Positions 55,733 to 64,000 of a stretch of 64,000 bases of DNA are shown in pieces. Numbering within the stretch: position 1 is the stretch's first letter; every line of letters starts with the position of its first letter. Both the position numbers and the translations under genes were made by a program. Source of the DNA: Diabrotica undecimpunctata (Eukaryota; Arthropoda; Insecta; Coleoptera; Chrysomelidae); NCBI RefSeq assembly GCF_040954645.1, contig NC_092811.1, positions 120,797,411-120,861,410 on the forward strand, written 5' to 3'. Under the pieces are notes generated by a model. It did no database searches. It worked only from the letters and a program-made list of their open reading frames with translations, and had not been told where the DNA came from.

Positions 55733-56900
55733 TTACTTAAAATTTTTGAAAAATTTCCTTTTCAATAGTACCTTTAACATTTTGACACAATGACTCAAAT
55801 TCTTTTATTAAAACTGTACTCTCTAACAATGATAATTTAAAGGATTATAATTGAGTTATAGTTTTCTGAACAAAACTCTAATTTGATTTTATGAATGACA
55901 GTTGCTGTTGGAGGATGTTATTTTGGAAGGCTTGCTTAACTTCCAATAAAGATTGGCAACTAGCATCCGTTAAAAGGTTAATTTTTTTTTAAATCAACAA
56001 AATGATCATCATAGAAATTAGCTGCTTCCAACCATGTACCCCAACGTGTTAAAATGGGTTGCGGTGGCAGTAGAAAAGCAGGAAGCATATCTCTGTAACA
56101 TTATATTCTTACAGGTGATTTCAGGAACACCTTTTTGATGCTCGCTATTAAACTGTTCATTAGTGGAAATTTTTTTCTTACTTCCTCCGCAACTCTATTT
56201 ATTCCATGCGCTAAACAAGTGGCATGTATTAAGTTTGGATAAAATATTTTTAAATTGTGTCCTGCTTTCACCATTTATGGTACGGGATCAGATAAAATAA
56301 GCAATAATTTATCATTAGGCACAGCAGCAGGAAGAAAAATGTTTGCTTATGCTTCTTGTAGAAACCGTGATATTGTTAGAGCGTTGGTTTTTTCCACTTA
56401 CTTACAGGAAATTAAATACGATTTTGGAAAGGTTTCATGGCTAAGTACACCAATCAATAAGTGCACAATGTATCTTCCTGATGAGTCAGCGGTCTGGTCC
56501 ACACATATGTAAAAGTAATTATTACCTATTTCGGCTTTTATGTTGTGGATAACTGAGGAGTATAACAAATTGACATTATTTCTCTTTATAATTTGTTCAC
56601 TGGGAATGTTTTGTTTGCAATATTTTTTAAAAAAAAAAGAACTATAGTTTTCATTAGATAATTTTAAAAGCGGTATATTAGAAAATACTAATGTACGACA
56701 CAAGTCTTTGTTAAAAGTTTCTTGTTCGGTTTGTTTTTTGGAACTTGACTGAAAGCACTTAGACACCGAAGGTTGATATTTTTCACCAGATGTGGTTTTT
56801 ACTTTTTTAGCTAAATGTTTCGCGATTCTGACATGCTGATCTATTTGAAATTTTTTTTCAGATGAAATCTAAAAAAGAATATAAATATTCTATAGTTGTA

Positions 56901-58147
56901 CCCATTTTTAAAATCTAAGATTTTAGAAATAAAATAAAAATAAACCGTTTTTGCATAACAATTAAAATATTTAAATTAGATCAAATAAAAATCGGTGTAG
57001 TAATCTTAAAAATGTCAAGAAATGACTGTGCAAGAAGGAAAAATCCCCAAATATTTACAACAGGCTCTTGGTCTTTTTTGTTTACATTTAAAGAAAAAAT
57101 ACTGTGAGTATAAATTAAAAGCACTTAATTAATTAATTAAATTTAAATTAAATGTCTTATGTGTCTTATTCCCAATAAAAATAGTAATTGCTTAAGATGC
57201 CACATAAAGATAGCTTCAGAACAATATTAAAAAATCAACAGTTTTTAAAAAAAAGATAGAAGGTATCCCCTAAAAAATTGGTTATACAGTATTAACAAAA
57301 CTTGCAGATGTATTAAAAACAAAGGATTTTAAATGATTTTTAATGATTTTTTTAATGATTTTTAATTTTAAATGAGGAACACTTTGAAAATATAGATATG
57401 GAACCGGCAGTAGTAGTAAAGTATAAGTATGCATCGATAGCCAGTGTGCACGTTGATAGAAGCGTTTCAAATTATAAAAATATTTTGAGTTGAATGATAT
57501 ATTTTTCTTTGAGATGTGACAATATTTTTGTTTCAATTATCTATTTTTTTTTTTGTTTATTCGTGTATTGTTTATTTTATTGTAAATTTAAAAAAATTTT
57601 AATAGGTAGATACTTACTTGTTCTTAAGCTAAGCTTATTAATTATTAGCTTAGAAATTATTATATAATACGTTTTGGGCTAATTTTCTTTAAAAAAATGG
57701 TTTGTCAAAATTTATAAGTATATTTTCTTGCTTTTTTTATAAAACCGTTTGCTATTTAAGCGCTTTTTTACATTTCTTAATGCTTTTAAATCTAGACTCT
57801 ATTTATGAAACTCCTATTTTCCACTAATTGCAGTGGTCGCCTACTTGTTTAAACTATCATTTGTCTAATTTCCTAATGTATATCGTGATAGGCTTCAAGC
57901 TCTTCGATTTCTGTGCATTTTCTTCCATACATCTCTCCTTTACTTCCTTTATCATTCTTTTAATTTTTATATTAGTTTTATAAAGAATCTTTTCGGTTAT
58001 TCAGTGATTTTTTTTTCTATAACTAGCTTTTGCAAGTGTAATGCTCGGTATTCTTGTTTTAACTATGTTCGCAAACAAAGCCCTAGTTTTTTATCTTGGA
58101 TTTTGTTAATATTTCTTTCAAAGTGATTAATAAATAAGTTTGATAAT
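56901..58147. other. Non-coding AT-rich stretch
   Basis: Contains a decayed copy of the 17.7-kb inverted-repeat family near 57170-57225 (AATAGTAATTGCTTAAGATG, shared with 24702-24722). No gene. Confidence 0.5.
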
Positions 58148-59585
58148 TTTTTTTTTTTTTTTTACTAAAGACACAGAAGTGTACTTACATTAAAATCTTG
58201 TCAGTAAGACCAATTATCAATTTGTTTCTAACTTAAATTACTAATGAAATCTTAAAATTAGGTGTCTACTCACTAGTATCCTACCTATTATTTCTAATAA
58301 CTAGCAATAAATTTAGCATGCATACTCGCACAACACTTTACTCTGCTTTTCACTCACTCACTATACCAGTTCAAAAGGCTTTGTTCTTTTGAGCCTTCTC
58401 TCTAGGTTCGTATTGTCGAGGAGCTGGATAGCCTCGACGTTTACATAATGATGGAGTCGTTGTTCATGGCTCCCTGCAAATTTCTTGATTATCTGATTGA
58501 CGTCTTCCATCTTGAGGTCCCGGTGAAGGTCGTTGTTCCTAACGTACCAAGGCGCATCTATGATGTTCCTCAGCACTTTATTCTGGAATATCTGGATTAC
58601 TTTGATGTTACTAGGCTTGGCACAGCCCCAGAGTTGGCAGCCATAGGTCCATACTGGTCTCAGTATTTGTTTATAGCTTAGGAGTTTATTATTTATGGAT
58701 AGAGAGGAATGTTTTCCCATTAACCAATACATTTTCTTGTAACGGATGCCTTGTTCTTCTCTTTTCTTCTTCACGTGAGCTTTCCAGCGAAGTTTCGCAT
58801 CAAGAGTGATCCCCAAGTACTTTGCTGATGTTGCAATAGGCACTTGGACATCATTTATTCTAATTGGAATATTATTAATTCTCTTATTGGTAAAATTTAT
58901 ATGGACTGATTTATTCTCATTCAGCTTAATTTTCCATTTTTTGGTCCATTCATGGATTTTATTTATTGAATTTTGTAGTTTTTCTGTAGCTTCTTCGACG
59001 GTGTCACTTACCGCTAAGACAGCAGTGTCATCTTCGAAGGTAGCTATGGTGTCGTCTTCTGGTTCATGTATATCACACGTGTATATTAGGTATAGGACTG
59101 GACCCAATACACTCCCTTGTGGAACACCTGCTTCAATATCCTTGAGATCAGTGTATGCATCTTCTTGTTTAACTCTAAAATGTCTGTTCGCTAGATATGA
59201 TTGTAATATATTTAAATATTGTTTAGGCATGAATGATTTAAGTTTATGTATCAAACCCTTATGCCAGACTTTATCAAACGCCTGTGCCACATCTAAGAAG
59301 GTTGCAGAACAGACTTTTCTTTTCTCTAATGATCTTTCAATTATAGCAGTTATTCTATGCACCTGGTCAATTGTCGAATGCTTATTTCTAAATCCAAATT
59401 GATGATCTGGAATTATTTTCTTTTCTTCAATTATTGGTAGGATTCTTCGCAGGAGGAGTTTTTCAAACACCTTAGACATCACAGGTAAGAGTGATATTGG
59501 TCTATATGATGTCACCTCATTGGGGGGTTTCCCAGGCTTTGGTATCATGATCACCTCAGCTATCTTCCATAAATCTGGAACATAC
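58148..59585 (-). mobile_element. 5'-truncated Jockey-like LINE with poly(A) and candidate target duplication
   Basis: TGATAAT at 58141-58147 and 59586-59592 flanks the element. Its 3' end carries a T-run on the plus strand (about 58148-58163), that is a poly(A) tail on the minus strand. Inside is one long RT frame and a 200-bp 3' UTR. The clean tail and open frame suggest a fairly recent insertion. Confidence 0.75.
58361..59585 (-). CDS. Jockey-like reverse transcriptase, C-terminal 408 codons
   Basis: Copies the LINE RNA at a nicked target. The frame starts mid-protein at YVPDLWKIAEVIMIPKPGKP and stays open to 58361; the open frame extends upstream into flanking DNA to 59656, but those codons are not LINE-derived. 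Blocks in order: SYRPISLLPVMSKVFEKLLL, HQFGFRNKHSTIDQVHRI, ATFLDVAQAFDKVWHKGL, GVPQGSVLGPVLYLIYTCDI, the catalytic box ATFEDDTAVLA (E where Jockey enzymes normally have A: FADD), KKWKIKLNENKSVHI, YLGITLDAKLRW and the thumb WTYGCQLWGCA. Both aspartates of the box remain. The N-terminal endonuclease is absent, so it cannot mobilise itself. Confidence 0.88.
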
Positions 59586-59592
59586 TGATAAT

Positions 59593-60664
59593 AATGGAGA
59601 TAAAAAGAACAAATTACTAGGCTAAAATTTTGTTTATAAGGATTATTATTTAACAAAAAATAAGTATTGTAAAGTTAATAGATAGAATCTATCATATATT
59701 TAGCTCTTTTTCAGATCTTTAAAACTTCATCTAATGGCATATTTTTAACACTTAAAATAGTATAAGAACATAGAAACTATATTAACAAACTAACGTTTTT
59801 CATAAATATATTTCCTTATTTCAGCTTCAACTTAATAATTAAAAAGGACCGTTGACAAATAGTTTTAAAGCAAAGTAAACACCGAAGTAAATCCAAAAAG
59901 TTTCACCGTTCCAATATCCCCCGGTCTCAATGCTCATTCTCTATCACCTCCCATGAATAAATTCGCTGTGAGGATAAATCTTCATCAATTCAAGTCGAAC
60001 GAGCATAGAATCCTCGAGGTGTTCTTCGTCGCTTTCCGAAAGTTGTTTCCTTCTTAAGAAATTACGTCACGCGTCCTTAAAGTATCCCTTCATATCCTTT
60101 CCAGTGTCAACACTACCAACAGGTATTGAATTTCTAAACGATCCGGAATCTTAAGTCCTTTCGCCTCTTTCTCAAAGCCCCTAACAATACAGCTAGACCG
60201 GTCACTGGAGTATCGGAACGGCACCAAATACGAAATAGGTCAACAGCTGTATCACGTAGAAACAATTTAAATCTGATGGTTATTTTTAAAATTTACCGAT
60301 GTTAAGCTCCTTCGCCAAAATATATAATTTATTGTGCATTTTAAAAATTGGTGGATGCACCCATGTCAAATTAAGTTTTGAGAAGTGATCAATAACATAC
60401 AGGTGAGTCCATGGTTCTTAACCTATGAATCATCATTTAAAGCATACTAAAAAAGTCGAAAATATACTCCACGCAACAGCAAGTGACAGAAAGTGCCTAC
60501 TGCTCCGATCACGGATTATATTAGAAAATTTGACGCTATCAAATAAATAGAATGTAAAATGTTAGTTTTGCTTTAAAATTTTGGTGCAGAACTACAGCTA
60601 CATTTGAAGTAGCTTAGTAAATGCTTTAGTGATTAATAAATAAATAATCTTTATCATAAGTGGC
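59593..60664. other. Non-coding region, partly of higher complexity
   Basis: Sequence around 59890-60230 has more even composition, no open frame of note and no repeat match in this window. Candidate host non-coding DNA. Confidence 0.45.
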
Positions 60665-61315
60665 TCGATAATCCGTTGTGGATATTGGCCTGCTCACAAA
60701 GAAGTCGCCACTCTTGTCGATTCCTGGCAACTTCCCTTTATCTTCTGATCCTTAGAATCTGTAAGTCTTCTTTCACATCATCAATCCATCTCCTTCGTGC
60801 TCGTCCTCTACTTCTTGTGCCCTCTGGTTTTGAAAATGTTAATCTCTTCGTGTATTCGCGATCTGACATCTTAGCAATGTGTCCAGCAAATCTAAATCTC
60901 TGCACTTTAACGAATTTCATAATATCTGGATCGGTGTATAACTGATATAGTTCAAAGTTGTATCTTCGACGCCATAGCCCATTTTCATTTGCGACCCCAA
61001 AAATCTTTCCAAGAATTTTTCTCTCCAGAATATCAAGAAGTCTTTCATAATTTTGATATAACGCCCACGTTTCAGCCCCATATATCAAAATTAATTATTC
61101 TTATTAAGGTAATTAGTCTTATTAAGGTCTTGTATATATTGAGCTTTACTGCATCTTTTATATTTTTTTTTAATGTTTCTGGAGACCGTGAACAGTTCTG
61201 TTTGCTATTGCTATGCGTCTTTTTATTTCGTCGCTTGTCGTGTTTGTTGAATTTACTAGCGATCCAAGATATATGGATTCTTTGACTTGCTCAAAGGTAT
61301 GGTTGTTAATTTGAA
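60665..61315 (-). pseudogene. LINE RT thumb and 3' tail
   Basis: Minus strand: FEQVKESIYLGSLVNSTNTT, DEIKRRIAIANRTVHGLQKH, then (frameshift) IYGAETWALYQNYERLLDIL, RFRFAGHIAKMSDREYTKRL, RSRGRARRRWIDDVKEDL and, after a stop, WRLLCEQANIHNGL. This is the region after the YADD box of an RTE/CR1-like LINE. The open part is 61088-60738. Confidence 0.75.
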
Positions 61316-61319
61316 TTCT

Positions 61320-61460
61320 CTGTTGGATATTTAGGAAGGTTGGCTATAACTACAGCAAATTGCTCTCTATCTTGAGCTGTTCTTAGTATCGAATGTGTGT
61401 CCATGCCTGTCCAGTCTCTTACACAGTACAAACTGGTTACAATTTGGAAAAATTCTAGCA
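61320..61460 (-). pseudogene. Short LINE C-terminal fragment, tentative
   Basis: RDWTGMDTHSILRTAQDREQ and FAVVIANLP resemble the last residues of RTE-like ORFs (W..., A-x-DR, V-x-NL). It directly abuts the fragment at 60665-61315 but belongs to a different position in the protein. Confidence 0.4.
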
Positions 61461-62197
61461 TAACAATATACACAAAACTAAAGCTGTAAAAGGCACTTAT
61501 TTTTTCCATAGCCACATATGCATCCGAAACGTGGACCTTAAAGAAAGCGGATAAAAATAAACTATACTCGTTTTCATCCTTCTTGGCGTGTGCCTGAAAT
61601 TAGTTACTACGGAATTTTTAATATTCGTCTCTCTATGATACACAGATGCGTAATTCAATTGTGCGAGTCACGTTCGTCATGGTAAAATGCGATGAGAAGG
61701 GAATGAAGAGACCACTCACGTCTCCCAGTATTGTAGCAATAACACCGATGCGTTTGGCCGATACAGTGTCGGTGATAAGTTCGGCCTCTTTACGAATACA
61801 GATAGCTGGCAGTGACGTGTTTTTTTAACATGTTACCCTGATCTGTGCAGGTTTGAAATAGCTGATGAAATAGTTTTTATAAGTAAACAGTTTTTAATTA
61901 ATTAATAGTTTGAGCTCTTACTGTGTGGAATTCCATTACATAAAATAATACTCTCGACACCTTAAAAATTCCAGTTTATTATAAATTAACACTCTCTCTT
62001 CCAATACCCATTGCAATAATAACTTGTGGCATTGTTCTTGAATGAGCTGGCTAATAGGTTTATAATTGTAGCAATTACCATTGATATTTTATGTTGTTTT
62101 AGTCGATTTTAGTCAGTCATTGTTTGAATTTGTTCCGAACAGTTTTACTTATTATTTTTTGTTGTGAATAACTAATTGTTCTATTTAATAAAAAAAA
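61461..62197. other. Non-coding stretch upstream of the transposase
   Basis: No gene recognised; probably contains the 5' end of the DD82E-type transposon, but I could not identify its terminal repeat. Confidence 0.4.
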
Positions 62198-63510
62198 ATG
62201 CCGGGAAAAACGATAACAGGAGAAATGCGACAATGTGTAGTTCATTTATTGGAGTATTTTAAAAAAGAAAAAGAAAACAAAGGACCTTTGCTTTCGTTAT
62301 CATCGGTACATGAACGAGTAGCGGACGCTTTGAAAATCAGTCTTCGCACAGTGACAAGAATAAAGAGTGAATACAAGACAGGGGCAGCTCTTACTACACC
62401 AGGAGAGTCACGTAATGTACAAAAAAAAAGACTAATGATGTCAGCGATACTATAAAAGGAGAGATTAGAAATGTACTGTATGGCATGAAAGCAAAAGGAG
62501 AGCACGTTACAATTAAAGTTCTAAATACACAATTAAGAAACAAGCATCTCTATGACGGTTCTGATACAAGTTTGTGGCGTCTTATGAAAAATTGTGGGTT
62601 TTCATACAAACTAGAAAATAGTAGACGAGTGCTATGTGAGAAACCATGTATTCTCTCCAAACGACTGTATTTTTTAAGGCATTATATGAGAAATTTTTTA
62701 AGTCCAAGCCCACTTCAGTTCGTTTTTTTAGATAAAACATGGATATTCCTAAAAGGGGCATATAAACGTACTTGGCAAGATGACTGTGTGAAAAGCATCA
62801 GAAAAGGACACGAAAATACAGGTAAACGCTTTGTTGTTTTACATGCCGGAAATAGGCAAGGATTTGTTAAAGATGCTGGATTACTGTTTTCTACGAAATC
62901 GAAGAGTGCAGACTATCATGATTCTATGGATAAAGAGTCTTTTAAAAAGTGGGTCTCCGAAAAGCTGATACCAATGTTGGAGGAACCATCTCTAATTATT
63001 ATGGATAATGCTTCATACCATAGCTCTTTAATAGAAAAGTTACCGAATGCCAGTTGGAAAAAATCGGACTTACAAGAATGGTTACGAGCGAAAAAAATAA
63101 TTTTTGACGACGATTCGGGCAAGACAGAGCTATTGTCGCCAGAATAAACCACAAAATACCAGGTACGTTATAGACGAGCTACTCCAAGAACATGGGCATC
63201 AGGTTTTGAGATTGCCTCCATATCACTGTCAATATAATCCGATTGAGTTGGTCTGGGGCATTTCTAAACAATACTATGATCGTCATATTGGAGAACATGG
63301 ACGTGGAGATGAAACAGTAAAAAAAGTTTGGGGCGATGCATTAGCTGAGGCAACACCTGCAGTGTGGGCGAGTTGTGTTAACCATACTGAAAAATTAATT
63401 CAGGACGACTGGGCAAAAATGGTCACATATGATGAAAATGAAAGTAGGATTATTATCGATTTGGCGTAAGATTCCAATGATGAAGACAGTTCCAGTGAAG
63501 ACGCTGACTG
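62198..63510 (+). pseudogene. IS630-Tc1-mariner DDE transposase (DD82E type), two frameshifts
   Basis: Three frames build one transposase. 62198-62455: ATG start, then an N-terminal DNA-binding region (SSVHERVADALKISLRTVTR, helix-turn-helix-like). A frameshift near 62430-62455 leads to 62485-63147 with LWRLMKNCGFSYKLENSRRV, the first catalytic block VFLDKTWIFLKGAY (D present; K where the related gene at the window start has E), ADYHDSMDKESFKKWV and the second block LIIMDNASYHSSLIEKL. A frameshift near 63105-63115 leads to VIDELLQEHGHQVLRLPPYH and CQYNPIELVW (catalytic E), ending in an acidic tail at 63508-63510. Second-D-to-E spacing is about 80-82 depending on the join. The catalytic triad survives but the ORF is broken. 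Confidence 0.85.
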
Positions 63511-63924
63511 ATTAGCCAATTAATCAAGGTCAGTACGTTGTAACAGTTCAGAATTCGCTACAGTGCTTAAAACTTAAAAAATCTGTATCATTTTTTAATT
63601 AAAGTGGGTTAAATAATTAACACTTTTTTGGGTATATTTCAAAATCCTTTTAAAATGTACTTTTCGTTATATCCTGTCCTATTGTACTGCAAGCTAGAAA
63701 AATACTTCTTCGCAATTTATACGTATATTCCGTTATTAGAAATTTAATGAAAAATAATTTATAATTTTCTTTTATAACTATTATTTTGTTTGACATGCTA
63801 CATTTTGCTCCGCCACTGGAGGAGGTAAACGAATCGAGCTTAGACAAGGAAAGACAGATGAAACAACTTATTGCAAGTATTTTTACACGCACACGCCAAG
63901 AACGATGAAAACGAGTATAGTTTA
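63511..63924. other. Non-coding stretch after the transposase
   Basis: Probably the 3' UTR and end of the transposon, then unassigned AT-rich DNA. No terminal repeat recognised. Confidence 0.4.
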
Positions 63925-64000
63925 TTTGTAGAGATATTTGCAGTATATTGGACACATTGCTAGAAGCACAGGTACGATGGAAAAACTGATAGTCGAGGGT
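63925..64000 (+). pseudogene. LINE RT tail fragment at window edge
   Basis: Plus strand: LQYIGHIARSTGTMEKLIVE, the GHI-R block just before the C-terminus of RTE-like LINE ORFs. Continues past the window. Confidence 0.6.

Larger units (their letters stand above)
54780..55735. mobile_element. Inverted-repeat element carrying a tRNA-Asp-like gene, inserted in hAT
   Basis: The left arm (about 54780-54890) and the right arm (about 55585-55690) are diverged reverse complements: both read ...TATACRCGC, then GTTGGAAATTTGTATGGGAG or GTTACAAATTTATTTGGGAG, then AATCATTA-ATATGTAA and a GAGAGA-rich stretch. Between them lie very AT-rich DNA, the tRNA-like gene and a roughly 100-bp direct repeat (55246-55300, 55345-55400; ATTATTGTCATTTTTAAATA). 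Outside the right arm a hairpin GGCAGTCC/GGACTGCC (near 55693-55713) is followed by a long T-run. It splits the hAT coding sequence. Family unknown. Confidence 0.6.
54349..56900 (-). pseudogene. hAT-like transposase (DUF659 type) with interrupting element
   Basis: Minus strand: frame 56766-56398 gives SKCFQSSSKKQTEQETFNKD, FYICVDQTADSSGRYIVHLL (first catalytic D region). Then, past stops, [30 protein letters not shown] and [33 protein letters not shown]; far downstream (54690-54545) comes the C-terminal dimerisation segment NAPVTSVGVERSFSIYKYMY. The two parts are separated by an inverted-repeat insertion (54780-55735). TATGCA-rich sequence at 54350-54480 is probably the subterminal region. 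Many stops; no clear TIR pair found. Confidence 0.75.

Noticed and set aside
58806..59402. 198-codon plus-strand open frame
   Set aside because: It is the antisense of the Jockey RT, which has all the expected motifs on the other strand.

Overview
This is AT-rich animal nuclear DNA, almost certainly from an insect. The evidence is the density and kind of transposons: RTE-like, Jockey-like and I-like LINEs, Penelope-like elements, several hATs, an IS630-Tc1-mariner transposase with an unusually long D-to-E spacing, and Ty3/gypsy. A beetle with a large repeat-rich genome is my guess, but nothing here fixes the species. I recognise no intact host protein-coding gene. Essentially all coding signal is transposon-derived, and most of it is broken.

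Layout. 1-1161 (-): DD82E-type transposase, cut by the window edge. 1.4-5.35 kb: palindromic repeats, a long inverted repeat and a MITE-like element. 5.48-6.66 kb (-): LINE with its reverse transcriptase deleted. 7.7-12.3 kb: decayed gypsy LTR blocks separated by (TA)n. 13.2-18.4 kb (-): LINE remnants with nested insertions. 19.4-21.1 kb (-): GTF2IRD2-like hAT. 21.9-24.4 kb: second hAT, with terminal repeats and an 8-bp target duplication, inside a LINE. 24.7-25.9 kb (-): RTE-like LINE.

27.1-33.5 kb (+) holds the youngest and most interesting element: a complete Ty3/gypsy retrotransposon with 399-bp LTRs that I read as identical and an ATAT target duplication. Gag carries an N-terminal SAP motif and a zinc knuckle. 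After the integrase the polyprotein runs on into an OARD1/TARG1-like macrodomain and a CCCH zinc finger. A frameshift just after the catalytic glutamate of integrase separates the two pol reading frames in this copy.

33.7-36.3 kb (-) is a Jockey-like LINE split by an RTE-like insertion (11-bp target duplication) and a 770-bp, almost perfectly palindromic insertion (12-bp target duplication). Each palindrome arm carries a hammerhead-ribozyme-like core. Similar inverted pairs lie at 37.2-39.3 kb and 49.85-50.88 kb, both with Penelope-like endonuclease remnants. 39.8-48.2 kb and 51.8-54.3 kb are more LINE fragments, some internally duplicated. 54.35-56.9 kb (-) is a third hAT, interrupted by an inverted-repeat element that contains a tRNA-Asp(GTC)-like gene. 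58.1-59.6 kb (-) is a 5'-truncated Jockey with one long open frame. 60.7-61.5 kb has LINE tails, 62.2-63.5 kb (+) a second DD82E-type transposase, and 63.9 kb another LINE tail.

The window is a nested transposon graveyard around one recent gypsy insertion. Stretches at 26.4-26.8, 39.3-39.6 and 59.9-60.2 kb look like non-repeat sequence and are the best places to look for conserved host non-coding DNA.
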